From Candidatus Methanoplasma sp. (GTDB lineage Archaea > Thermoplasmatota > Thermoplasmata > Methanomassiliicoccales > Methanomethylophilaceae), in assembly GCA_031261625.1 (NCBI GenBank), contig JAISJG010000011.1, positions 1 through 54,743 on the forward strand: a DNA stretch of 54,743 nt, given 5' to 3'. The notes below the pieces were generated by a model. That model was not told where the DNA came from. It saw only the letters and a list, made by a program, of their open reading frames with translations, and made no database searches. The translations under genes were made by a program, and so were the position numbers. Position 1 is the stretch's first letter, and each line of letters begins with the position of its first letter. Shown in pieces: positions 1 to 8,021 of this stretch.

Positions 1-2
1 CC

Positions 3-932
3 AACACCACCATAACAACCGGACACGTGTACTTCGTTGAGACCGGTGGCGGAGCAGCTGGAATTCTGTCATCCCCCGCACCCATCGTCGGAGGACTCAC
101 CTGGCAGCCTCAGCTTGTAAAAGTCGTGGCAGACGATACCAAATACTCTACATTGGTCAGAACGAACGAACTGTTCCCTCACCAGACCTGCTGTATCCTC
201 ATAGCAAACGAATCCTTCACTTCCGCTAACCCCGAAGTCACCGAGAGGGTCGTTTGGGCAATAGTGAAAGCAACAGACTGGATCAACCAGGCCAAAGCTG
301 CAGGTGCAAAGGACCCCAAGGATCCTTCATACGTCCAGCTGTTGAACATTGCAAGATCCGTTTCCGGAGCTATATACAATACATCTGACAATGAGGGAGA
401 CCTCAGAGATGTCGGACTTGCATTGGCAGATATTGAGTACGACTGGGGAAATGTCACCTCGACCGGTGCCCCTGACTACAATTCCGCAACACCATTGGGA
501 AAGCTTAAAGCCGATGTCGCTTTGCAGACTGATGACCTGATTAAAATCGGTACGATTAAAAACCAGGTCGCTGACCTCGGATTCAAGAACTCCGCAGAGT
601 TCGCAGATGCATTCGTTAATGACACATACCTGAAGAACGTTCTCAAGAACGGAATCACCAAGGTACCGTCATACAAAGACAAGGCAGACGCAAGGTTCAT
701 CCTCATATCGGGTGACCTCCACCAGTTGCCTGTACACGTTGCAGACGCAATCCTCACAGGCGAGACGTCCTCGTACTACTCTCAGGTTGGAATCAACTTC
801 GAGAAGGTCTGGGTCGGTCTTGGAAACGCAGTTCTTGCCGGGCTTATAGCCAACGAGGCAGATTTCGGTGTTTCCGGACAGCCGACGATCATCGCCGACA
901 ACGTCAACAACAAGCGTACCGTGAAAGAATAA
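3..932 (+). CDS. NitT/TauT-type ABC importer substrate-binding protein, 5'-truncated by window edge
   Basis: This is the C-terminal part of an extracytoplasmic binding protein of the NMT1/SsuA family. The frame is open to the left edge, so the real start and any signal sequence lie outside the window. The visible part contains the hinge and second lobe of the binding fold. It then carries an extra tail of about 80 residues (from about base 690) reading ILISGDLHQLPVHVADAIL and continuing to a GVSGQPTIIAD segment; this resembles the N-terminal lobe of the same family, as if a second domain had begun and stopped. The gene lies 11 bp before the permease and is clearly in its operon. The ligand is unknown; nitrate, sulfonate, taurine, thiamine precursors or another small organic compound are all possible for the family. 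Confidence 0.8.
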   Translation, partial: NTTITTGHVYFVETGGGAAGILSSPAPIVGGLTWQPQLVKVVADDTKYSTLVRTNELFPHQTCCILIANESFTSANPEVTERVVWAIVKATDWINQAKAAGAKDPKDPSYVQLLNIARSVSGAIYNTSDNEGDLRDVGLALADIEYDWGNVTSTGAPDYNSATPLGKLKADVALQTDDLIKIGTIKNQVADLGFKNSAEFADAFVNDTYLKNVLKNGITKVPSYKDKADARFILISGDLHQLPVHVADAILTGETSSYYSQVGINFEKVWVGLGNAVLAGLIANEADFGVSGQPTIIADNVNNKRTVKE

Positions 933-942
933 GGCTGATCGC

Positions 943-1764
943 ATGAGTTCCCTAAAAAGCGCCATAAAATACGATAGTGACAGTAAATACTGGAAGTTCG
1001 CAAGACTTGCAATAGTGACAGTTATATCGCTGTCGGCGCTGATAGTTGTGTGGTGGTTCCTGTCGACAGTAATCGACAGGGCCATGGTACCTACACCAGG
1101 TGCAACGTGGAACGCATTGGTTGATTTGTTCGCAAACGGAGACCAGCTTACTGGGCTGTCTGCGTGGACATTCATCAGATCGAGTTTCACGACATTCCTC
1201 AAGGGATTCATCATCGCGTTCGCCATTGCCTTCCCTCTCGGGTTGGTACTTGGATACTCGAGCCTGCTGAGAGAGTTCGCTAATCCGGTAATCGAGGTAC
1301 TGAGGCCCATCGCTCCTGTGGCGTGGGCCCCGGTCCTCATAATGCTGATGGGATACACATACGGCCCGATGATGGTCGTGTTCGTGGGAATATTCTTCCC
1401 GCTGCTCACGAACGTCATATTCGGTGTAAGAAAACTGGATCCGAACTGGACAGATGCCGCTAAGACATTGGGTGCGACACCGTTGCAGATATTCTACAAA
1501 ATAGTGATACCTGCATCGATACCGTATCTTATGAACGGTGTGAAGATCGGTCTCGGAATCGGATGGATGTGTATCGTATCCGCTGAACTGTATGCGTCAC
1601 CCGTCGGAGGGTTGGGATTCTATATCACGACCCAGGCGGGTAACGGTTACTGGCCCGGTGTATTCGCAGGAATATTCATAATCGGTATTCTTGGAATAAT
1701 AACCGTAGGAACGGCCGGATATTTGCATAAGCAACTTGCAAAGAGAATGGGGATGGACGTATGA
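943..1764 (+). CDS. NitT/TauT-type ABC importer permease
   Basis: Inner-membrane permease of the SsuC/TauC type, 273 residues, the usual length. A transmembrane segment near residues 24-46 is followed by further hydrophobic segments. The cytoplasmic coupling (EAA) loop is visible around residues 172-200, with LGATPLQIFYKIVIPASIP followed by a GxGxGW stretch. It passes the substrate delivered by the upstream binding protein. Its stop codon overlaps the start of the ATPase gene (ATGA), so the two are translationally coupled. The substrate cannot be read from the sequence. Confidence 0.93.
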   Translation: MSSLKSAIKYDSDSKYWKFARLAIVTVISLSALIVVWWFLSTVIDRAMVPTPGATWNALVDLFANGDQLTGLSAWTFIRSSFTTFLKGFIIAFAIAFPLGLVLGYSSLLREFANPVIEVLRPIAPVAWAPVLIMLMGYTYGPMMVVFVGIFFPLLTNVIFGVRKLDPNWTDAAKTLGATPLQIFYKIVIPASIPYLMNGVKIGLGIGWMCIVSAELYASPVGGLGFYITTQAGNGYWPGVFAGIFIIGILGIITVGTAGYLHKQLAKRMGMDV

Positions 1765-2603
1765 GCGGAGAATTACCAGATTCACAGATCCAGAATGACG
1801 ATCTTCTCGGCAGAGGATGGTTGCAGTTTGATAAATTAACAGATTCACAGATCCAGATAGACAATCTTCAGAAGATCTATCGTCGTGACGAGCTAGAGAC
1901 AGTGGTCATCGAGGACCTTACTCTTGACATCAAGAGAGGGGAACTCATTTCCATAGTCGGTCCGTCCGGATGCGGGAAGACCACGGTCCTTAAACTGATC
2001 GCAGGTCTGATCCCGATAACCGGTGGTACGATCACGATCGACGGAAGATCCTGCACTCAACCAGGAGCGGACAGAGGAATGGTATTCCAGGACTTTGCGC
2101 TGTTCCCGTGGAGATCTGTAAGAAAGAACGTAGAGTTCGGTCTTGAGGTCGCCGGTGTTCCCAAAGCGGAGCGCCGTGAGAGGGCAGAGCAGTATATCAA
2201 ACTGGTCGGACTGGAGAATTTCATCGACTCAAGGGTCTACGAACTTTCCGGTGGTATGAAACAGCGTGTGGGCATTGCAAGAGCACTGGTGGTGAATCCT
2301 GATGTGGTACTGATGGACGAGCCGTTCGGAGCATTGGATGCCCAGACAAGGAATATCATGCAGGCCCAGTTGATCGACATCCTGAGTACGACGGAACAGA
2401 CGATCATCTTCATTACGCACTCGGTCGACGAGGCGGTATATCTATCCGACAGGGTAGTTGTCCTGACCAAGCGTCCGATGAGCATAAAGGAGATCGTGGA
2501 CATCGAATGGCCGAGGCCAAGAGACCGTTCAACGCCTGAATTCGTTGCTCTCAGGAAAAGGATCCTGGAAGAACTCGAGAAAGAGAACGTCATGGAAAAT
2601 TAA
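1761..2603 (+). CDS. NitT/TauT-type ABC importer ATPase
   Basis: ATP-binding subunit of the SsuB/TauB type, 280 residues. Walker A GPSGCGKTT is at residues 67-75, followed by a Q-loop (VFQDFALFPWRS), signature LSGGMKQR, Walker B VVLMDEP and the switch histidine in ITHSVDEA. It powers the permease encoded just upstream, with which it overlaps by 4 bp. The first 30 residues are unusual: the segment LPDSQIQNDDL is repeated 21 residues later as LTDSQIQIDNL, because 35 bp of DNA is duplicated with a 63-bp period. The canonical domain begins only at the second copy. The ATG at the overlap is still the best start. Confidence 0.94.
   Translation: MSGELPDSQIQNDDLLGRGWLQFDKLTDSQIQIDNLQKIYRRDELETVVIEDLTLDIKRGELISIVGPSGCGKTTVLKLIAGLIPITGGTITIDGRSCTQPGADRGMVFQDFALFPWRSVRKNVEFGLEVAGVPKAERRERAEQYIKLVGLENFIDSRVYELSGGMKQRVGIARALVVNPDVVLMDEPFGALDAQTRNIMQAQLIDILSTTEQTIIFITHSVDEAVYLSDRVVVLTKRPMSIKEIVDIEWPRPRDRSTPEFVALRKRILEELEKENVMEN
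1771..1868 (+). repeat. Two direct repeats of about 35 bp with a 63-bp period inside the ATPase gene
   Basis: Bases 1771-1805 and 1834-1868 are nearly identical; both contain AGATTCACAGATCCAGA, at 1778-1794 and 1841-1857. The 63-bp period keeps the reading frame and adds 21 codons to the N-terminus. It looks like a tandem duplication whose spacer has since diverged. Confidence 0.85.
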
Positions 2604-2610
2604 ACTTCTT

Positions 2611-2632
2611 GGGGCGAAAGCCCCTCATTTTT
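2611..2632 (+). terminator. Hairpin terminator after the first ABC operon
   Basis: GGGGC-GAAA-GCCCC forms a 5-bp GC stem with a GNRA tetraloop, 7 bp after the ATPase stop, followed by a T-rich stretch. A similar hairpin follows the K4 gene. Confidence 0.7.
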
Positions 2633-2705
2633 AATTATGCTTTAATTACTGAAATCCTTTTATAAACCCGAAATAAAAACAGTCTTTTTTCATCAAATCC
2701 TGCGG

Positions 2706-2788
2706 CTGGCATATCGGTAACATGCGCATGATTGCGAATGATAAAAATATTATTATATGCATATTTTTTTCAACCTTTGTTATATATT
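2706..2788 (+). promoter_or_regulatory. Promoter module of the D1-D2-D3 operon (shared CTGG element plus TATA box)
   Basis: A TATA box TTATATATT lies at 2780-2788. An upstream element CTGGCATATC starts at 2706, exactly 74 bp before the TATA box. The same pair with the same spacing precedes the D4 and H genes. An ATTGCGAAT motif at 2731-2739 is the reverse complement of ATTCGCAAT, which lies 14 bp upstream of the TATA boxes of the other two promoters. The spacing suggests a regulator site upstream of the basal promoter. Its regulator is not known. Confidence 0.7.
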
Positions 2789-2841
2789 CTGTATTTCATG
2801 ATTATGTTGTCCTAATTGTACAAATCACGTGGTCCGGCAGG

Positions 2842-2885
2842 ATCCGTTTCGAAGATCTGACAATGGGATCAGCGGGGAAACGGAT
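2842..2885 (+). promoter_or_regulatory. Inverted repeat immediately before the D1 start codon
   Basis: ATCCGTTTC at 2842-2850 and GAAACGGAT at 2877-2885 are perfect 9-bp complements, with an inner CTGA/TCAG pair. The stem ends at the base just before the D1 ATG (2886), so in RNA it would cover the region where a ribosome binds. It could control translation; this leader is not related to the one shared by D4 and H. Confidence 0.45.
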
Positions 2886-4496
2886 ATGGTAAAGATCAAT
2901 TTAGATGCGGCAGCAGTTGAGAGCCGCGAACAGCGTCTCGGTACCGTGGTGTACTGGAACGGCGATGCAAAGACCCTCGCTGAACAGTCGGGGTATTCGA
3001 AGAAGTCAGGATGCGGAGGCAACAGAGGCGGGGCGGGATGTAAGCTCTGCGAATCGAAAGGACCGTTCACCCAGCCGGCCACCTGCAGCGAACAGATGGT
3101 GGAATGTCAGGCGGGTACCGTCCGCGAAGCGGTGCTCATACAGCACGCTCCGATCGGATGCAGTTCATCGCAGACGATCAACAATTCCATTTACCGCACA
3201 AGTCTCGCGGCCAGAGGCCACAAGGTGGAGAATCTCAGGATATTCTCAACGAATCTCACGGAAGGGGACATGGTATTCGGAGGTGTGGAGAAACTCAAAC
3301 TCACCATCGAGGATGTATGGGACCATTATCAGCCGAAAGCGATATTCATCGGGACATCATGTCCCACAGGTATAATCGGGGACGATGTGGAAAGCATATC
3401 AGAAGAATACACCGAAAAATTAGGCATTCCCGTGATGCCGTTGCATTGCGAAGGATTCAGATCCAAACACTGGGCAACGGGATTCGATGCGACACAGCAC
3501 GGTATTCTCAGACAGATCGTAAGAAAACCCGACCCGTCAAGAAAACAGGAGGATCTCGTTAATGTGATCAATCTCTGGGGTTCGGATGTTTTCGGCCCCA
3601 TGCTCGTACCGCTTAATCTGCGTGTCAATTACGTTGTGGATCTCGCAACAGTCGATGAATTGGCACAGATGTCCGAAGCGGCGGCGACAGTGACATTCTG
3701 CAACACATTGGGAACATATCTCGCCGAAGGTCTCGAACAGGCTTACGGGGTCCCTCAGGTAAGGGCGCCACAACCGTACGGCATATCCGGCACGGATGCA
3801 TGGATCAGGGATCTGGCAAGAATAACCCACCGCGAGGAACTGGCTGAAAAGTTCATTGCCAGCGAACACGAAAGAATAGCACCGGGATTGGAAGAGCTCA
3901 GGAAAAAGCTCGCCGGCCTCCAGGGATTCGTTGCAACGGGATCCGCATACGCACACGGTCTCATCACTGTGCTGAAAGAGCTCGGGGTCGTGGTCAACGG
4001 TTCGATGGTGTTCCATCATGATCCGATATACGACAGCGAGGACCCCAATCAGGATTCCCTTGCCTATCTTGTGGATAATTACGGCAACATAGAAGATTTC
4101 CTGGTCAGTATAAGGCAGCCTTTCCAATTATACACACTGCTTCAGAAGCACCGTCCAGATTTCATTCTGATAAGGCACAACGGTCTGGCATCCGTGGCGG
4201 CAGGCCTCGGTATCCCCGGAGCACCTCTCGGCGACGAGAACATCGCGATCGGATACAACGGTCTGATAAATCTCGGTAATCTGATCATAGAGATCCTCGA
4301 ACGCAGGAGATTCTGCGAGGACATCTCTAAACACGTGACCATGAAATATACGAAATGGTGGAGCGAACAGAGGGATCCGGGAATTCTTGCGAAACACCCG
4401 GAACTTATCTGGGAAGACGGTACGTCGCAATCCGCAGAGGGATCGGACATTACTGCCGGACAAGAGATCCCCGCAGTCGATGCGAAGGGAGCATAA
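2886..4496 (+). CDS. Nitrogenase-like component 1, NifD-like subunit D1
   Basis: 536 residues of the NifD/NifE superfamily. The start at 2886 is chosen because all five paralogues begin M-x-K-I-N-L-(D/E)-A; a GTG 57 bp upstream would add an unconserved tail. Cys67, Cys92 and Cys159 (in ATCSEQM, PIGCS and TSCPTGIIGDD) have nearly the spacing of the P-cluster ligands Cys62/88/154 of nitrogenase NifD. Cys272 in FCNTLG sits where the FeMo-co ligand Cys275 is expected. An extra cysteine-rich stretch (Cys43, 52, 55) is not typical of NifD. Near the place of His442 it reads GDENIAIGYNG, with Asn452 where D3-D5 have His. The C-terminal tail is acidic and extended. No K gene is in this operon. The substrate is unknown. 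Confidence 0.88.
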   Translation: MVKINLDAAAVESREQRLGTVVYWNGDAKTLAEQSGYSKKSGCGGNRGGAGCKLCESKGPFTQPATCSEQMVECQAGTVREAVLIQHAPIGCSSSQTINNSIYRTSLAARGHKVENLRIFSTNLTEGDMVFGGVEKLKLTIEDVWDHYQPKAIFIGTSCPTGIIGDDVESISEEYTEKLGIPVMPLHCEGFRSKHWATGFDATQHGILRQIVRKPDPSRKQEDLVNVINLWGSDVFGPMLVPLNLRVNYVVDLATVDELAQMSEAAATVTFCNTLGTYLAEGLEQAYGVPQVRAPQPYGISGTDAWIRDLARITHREELAEKFIASEHERIAPGLEELRKKLAGLQGFVATGSAYAHGLITVLKELGVVVNGSMVFHHDPIYDSEDPNQDSLAYLVDNYGNIEDFLVSIRQPFQLYTLLQKHRPDFILIRHNGLASVAAGLGIPGAPLGDENIAIGYNGLINLGNLIIEILERRRFCEDISKHVTMKYTKWWSEQRDPGILAKHPELIWEDGTSQSAEGSDITAGQEIPAVDAKGA

Positions 4497-4514
4497 CGCC
4501 GTCCGGAGATACAA

Positions 4515-6131
4515 ATGGCAAAAATAAATCTGGATGCCGTGGCCGCCGAGAGCCGCGAACAGCGCCTCGGTACTGTGGTATATTGGAATGGAGATGCGAA
4601 CACCCTCGCCGAACAGTCGGGGTATTCCAAGAGTAAGAAAAGCTGCGGAGGCGGAAAAGGCGGAGCAGGGTGCAGACTCTGCGAAGCGAAAGGTCCGTTC
4701 ACCCAGCCGTCCAACTGCAGCGAACAGATGATCGAATACCAGGTCGGTACCGTCAGAGACGGAGTGTTGATTCAGCATGCCCCGATCGGATGCAGTACCT
4801 CTCAGACGCTGGTCAATTCCCTTTACCGCACAAGTCTGGTGGACAGAGGATTGAAAGTAGAGAATCTCAGAGTATTCTCAACCAATCTCACGGAAGGGGA
4901 CATGGTCTTCGGCGGTATCGATAAACTCAGACTCACGATCGAGGATGTTTGGGAGCACTATCACCCCAACGCCATATTCGTCGGGACCTCGTGTCCGACC
5001 GGTATAATCGGTGACGATATCGACAGCGTTACAGAAGAATATTCAGAAAAATTAGGTATCCCCGTAATGCCGTTGCATTGCGAGGGATTCAGATCCAAGC
5101 ACTGGTCTACCGGGTTCGATGTGACACAGCATGCGATACTCAGACAGATTGTAAGAGAACCCGATCCGTCAAGAAAACAGGAGGATCTCGTCAATATAAT
5201 CAGACTTTGGGGGGCCGATATATTCACACCGATGCTGGCCCCGCTCAACCTCCGCGTCAACCACGTGGTCGATATGTCCGTGGTCGAGGATCTGGCACAG
5301 ATGTCGGAAGCGGCCGTTACAGCGACATTCTGCAATACGTTGGGAACATATCTCGCCGAAGGTCTGGAACAGAGGTTCGGTGTTCCGCAGGTAAGGGCAC
5401 CGCAGCCCTACGGCATATCCGGCACCGATGCGTGGATAAGAGATATAGCAAGGATCACCCACCGTGAGGAACTCGCAGAGAAATACATTGCAAGCGAGCA
5501 CGAGAGGATAGCACCCGGACTCGAGGAAATGAGAAAAAAGCTCGGGGGACTTCAGGGATTCGTCGCAACAGGATCGGCATACGCGCACGGTCTGATAACC
5601 GTGCTCAGAGAGCTAGGAGTAGTGGTCAACAGTTCGGTCGTGTTCCATCATGATCCGATATACGACAGTGAGGACCCGAGTCAGGATTCTCTTGCTTATC
5701 TTGTGGATAATTACGGGAATATAGAGGATTTCCTGGTCAGCGTGCGGCAGCCGTTCCAATTTTATACTCTACTGAAGAAGCACCGTCCCGATTTCATCAT
5801 CATTAGACACAACGGTCTGGCATCCGTGGCGGCCGCTATGGGTATTCCCGCGGCACCTCTCGGTGACGAGAATATCGCAATCGGATACAACGGTATGGAG
5901 AATATGGGCAATCTGATCCTCGATATAATCGAACGCAGAAGATTCTGCGAGGATATCTCCAAGCACGTCTCCCTGAGATACACGAAATGGTGGAGTGAAC
6001 AGAGAGACCCCCATGTTCTGGTGAAAAATCCGGAACTCATATGGGAAGACGACAAGTCCGACTCATCGGCAGATGGATCGAACATCACCGCAATATCGGA
6101 CGTTCCGATCGCCGATTCGAAGGAAACATAA
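4515..6131 (+). CDS. Nitrogenase-like component 1, NifD-like subunit D2
   Basis: 538 residues, very similar to D1 over its whole length, including the long acidic C-terminal tail, which points to a recent duplication. It keeps the three P-cluster-type cysteines (SNCSEQM, PIGCS, TSCPTGIIGDD), the FCNTLG cysteine and GDENIAIGYNG with Asn as in D1. The CxxC of GCRLCE and one further cysteine remain in the N-terminal region, but the cysteine after SEQM is replaced by Tyr (IEYQVG). It lies 18 bp after D1 and is surely co-transcribed. It may pair with D1 or D3 or be an assembly scaffold; nothing in the sequence decides this. Confidence 0.88.
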   Translation: MAKINLDAVAAESREQRLGTVVYWNGDANTLAEQSGYSKSKKSCGGGKGGAGCRLCEAKGPFTQPSNCSEQMIEYQVGTVRDGVLIQHAPIGCSTSQTLVNSLYRTSLVDRGLKVENLRVFSTNLTEGDMVFGGIDKLRLTIEDVWEHYHPNAIFVGTSCPTGIIGDDIDSVTEEYSEKLGIPVMPLHCEGFRSKHWSTGFDVTQHAILRQIVREPDPSRKQEDLVNIIRLWGADIFTPMLAPLNLRVNHVVDMSVVEDLAQMSEAAVTATFCNTLGTYLAEGLEQRFGVPQVRAPQPYGISGTDAWIRDIARITHREELAEKYIASEHERIAPGLEEMRKKLGGLQGFVATGSAYAHGLITVLRELGVVVNSSVVFHHDPIYDSEDPSQDSLAYLVDNYGNIEDFLVSVRQPFQFYTLLKKHRPDFIIIRHNGLASVAAAMGIPAAPLGDENIAIGYNGMENMGNLILDIIERRRFCEDISKHVSLRYTKWWSEQRDPHVLVKNPELIWEDDKSDSSADGSNITAISDVPIADSKET

Positions 6132-6151
6132 ACGATCGAAGAGGGATGGAT

Positions 6152-7675
6152 ATGGCGAAGATAAATCTGGATGCAACGACAGTGGACAGCCGTGAACAGC
6201 GTCTCGGGACCATCGTCTCGTGGGGCGGCGATGCGCTGGCACTTTCCGAAGAGTCGGGTTACTCCAAAAGGAAAAAAGGCTGCGGGGCAGGATGTAGGAT
6301 CTGTGAATCGAAAGGACCGTTCACCCAGGCGTCCACATGCAGCGAGCAGATGGTGGAATGTCAGGCGGGCGTGATAAGAGGAGCAATACTCATCCAACAT
6401 GCTCCTATCGGATGCAGCGTATCTCAGCCGTTCTATAATGCCTATTATCGGGCAGGTCTCAAATTCAGAGGACATGAAATGGGCAACGTCCAGTTTTATT
6501 CCACCAATATGACGGAAGAGAACATGGTGTTCGGCGGTCTGGACAAGCTCAGGAACACTATCGAAGATGTCTGGAATCATCACCATCCTGATGCTATTTT
6601 CATAAGTACGTCATGTCCTACAAGCATAATCGGCGATGATGTGGACAGTGTTGCAGAAGAATACACTGAAAAACTCGGCATTCCGGTCATACCGCAGCAT
6701 TGTGAAGGATTCAGGTCCAAACACTGGACAACAGGGTTCGATGTCACGCAGCACGGTATACTGAGGCAGATCGTCGACAGGGACCCCGTCAGGAAACAGG
6801 AGGATCTCGTCAACGTCATCAACCTGTTCGGTTCGGATGTTTTCGGACCAATGTTCGCTCCTCTGGATCTGCGCGTCAATTACGTCGTAGCTATCGCGAC
6901 CGTCGAGGAGCTGAGGCAGATGTCGGAGGCCGCCGCGACCGTTACGTTCTGCAACAGTCTCGGAACATATCTTGCCGAAGGGTTGGAACAGGCTTTCGGC
7001 GTTCCCCAGGTAAGGGCACCGCAACCGTGCGGGACATTGGGTACCGATGCCTGGCTGAGGGATCTTGCCAGGGTGACGCACCGTGAACATCTCGTAGAGG
7101 ATTACATCGCCAGAGAGCACGAGAGAATAGCCCCGGAACTCGAGGAACTGAAGAAAAAACTCAAAGGGTTGCGCGGATTTGTATCAGCGGGATCCGCATA
7201 TGCACACGGCCTGATTACAATACTGAGGGAATTGGGAATAACGGTTGACGGATCGATCGCATTCCATCATGACCCGATATACGACAGCAGGGATCCCACA
7301 CAGGATTCGCTCGCTCATCTGGTGGATAATTACGGTAATGTGGAGGATTACATGATCAGCATGAACCAACCGTTCCAATTCTACACTGCAGTGAAGAAAA
7401 ACAAGCCGGATTTCATATTGATTAAACATAACGGACTTGCTCCGGTCGCAGCTAAATTGGGAATTCCGGCAGCAACCTTCGGGGATGAACATTTTGCGAT
7501 AGGATACGACGGTGTGATAAAACTGGGCAATCTGGTATTAGAGGTCATCGGGCGCAGAAGATTCTGCGACGTCATATCCAAGCACACATCTTCGCCTTAT
7601 ACCAAATGGTGGCAGGATCAGACCGATCCGAATATCCTGTCGAAGCATCCGGAACTGATATGGGAAGACGATTGA
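6152..7675 (+). CDS. Nitrogenase-like component 1, NifD-like subunit D3
   Basis: 507 residues, third NifD-like gene of the operon, 20 bp after D2. The start at 6152 follows the conserved M-A-K-I-N-L-D-A; an ATG 6 bp earlier is also possible. The cluster-type cysteines are kept (STCSEQM, PIGCS, TSCPTSIIGDD), as is a cysteine in FCNSLG. It is the most divergent of the set: an additional Cys in RAPQPCG where the others have Tyr, Gln in place of Leu in IPQHCEGFRS, and FGDEHFAIGYDG with His like D4 and D5. It lacks the acidic tail of D1 and D2. No K partner follows; the operon ends in an AT-rich stretch without a strong hairpin. Confidence 0.87.
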   Translation: MAKINLDATTVDSREQRLGTIVSWGGDALALSEESGYSKRKKGCGAGCRICESKGPFTQASTCSEQMVECQAGVIRGAILIQHAPIGCSVSQPFYNAYYRAGLKFRGHEMGNVQFYSTNMTEENMVFGGLDKLRNTIEDVWNHHHPDAIFISTSCPTSIIGDDVDSVAEEYTEKLGIPVIPQHCEGFRSKHWTTGFDVTQHGILRQIVDRDPVRKQEDLVNVINLFGSDVFGPMFAPLDLRVNYVVAIATVEELRQMSEAAATVTFCNSLGTYLAEGLEQAFGVPQVRAPQPCGTLGTDAWLRDLARVTHREHLVEDYIAREHERIAPELEELKKKLKGLRGFVSAGSAYAHGLITILRELGITVDGSIAFHHDPIYDSRDPTQDSLAHLVDNYGNVEDYMISMNQPFQFYTAVKKNKPDFILIKHNGLAPVAAKLGIPAATFGDEHFAIGYDGVIKLGNLVLEVIGRRRFCDVISKHTSSPYTKWWQDQTDPNILSKHPELIWEDD

Positions 7676-7786
7676 TCATTAGGTGGAATCCATCATAACA
7701 GAGTTCTGAATTTTTATTACATTAAACCTTTTTATACCTTTTGGAATTTCATAAATTATAATACATAATCATCAACAATGCACATT
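7676..7786. other. Intergenic stretch after D3
   Basis: AT-rich, no gene seen. A run of T around 7709-7715 may end D3 transcription, but I see no convincing stem. The rest up to the D4 start is the promoter module and leader listed separately. Confidence 0.5.
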
Positions 7787-7869
7787 CTGGTACATCAAAT
7801 TTACAAACTTTTAATTTCATCAAAATATTATTAAAATAAGAATATTATTCGCAATCCGTGTTATATATT
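7787..7869 (+). promoter_or_regulatory. Promoter module of the D4-K4 operon
   Basis: TATA box TTATATATT is at 7861-7869 and the element CTGGTACATC begins at 7787, 74 bp upstream, as in the D1 and H promoters. ATTCGCAAT at 7847-7855 lies 14 bp before the TATA box, again as in the H promoter. Nearly the whole stretch can be aligned with 11016-11098. Confidence 0.75.
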
Positions 7870-7927
7870 TTTGACATCATGAATACAATATCTGGACAGA
7901 GAAATAAACTGATCTCAGAAGACGACA

Positions 7928-8021
7928 AACGAACGGGGGCTCATTGATCGCTGGTCAGCCCACATCATGCATGTGCCCGGTTTTGACTGATCCATGCGCC
8001 CTGTTTACGTGAGGAATTCGC
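7928..8021 (+). ncRNA. Conserved leader RNA of the D4 gene, possible riboswitch or cis-regulatory RNA
   Basis: About 95 nt directly before D4 are largely identical to the leader of the H gene (11159-11253). AACGGGG (7932-7938) can pair with CCCTGTT (7999-8005), enclosing the element. Inside, CACAT (7961-7965) and ATGTG (7971-7975) form a hairpin followed by the conserved GCCCGG. GGTCAG/CTGATC could extend the fold in this copy. The GGGC within the first strand could instead pair with GCCC after the hairpin, so two folds may compete. The Shine-Dalgarno GAGGAA follows just downstream. Function is inferred from conservation only. Confidence 0.6.

Noticed and set aside
3329..3628. Antisense frames in the D genes, similar between paralogues
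   Set aside because: Similar frames recur at 4961-5335, 6580-6879, 8309-8728 and 12600-12899, but they only mirror the conserved sense coding sequence; no start signals or independent support.
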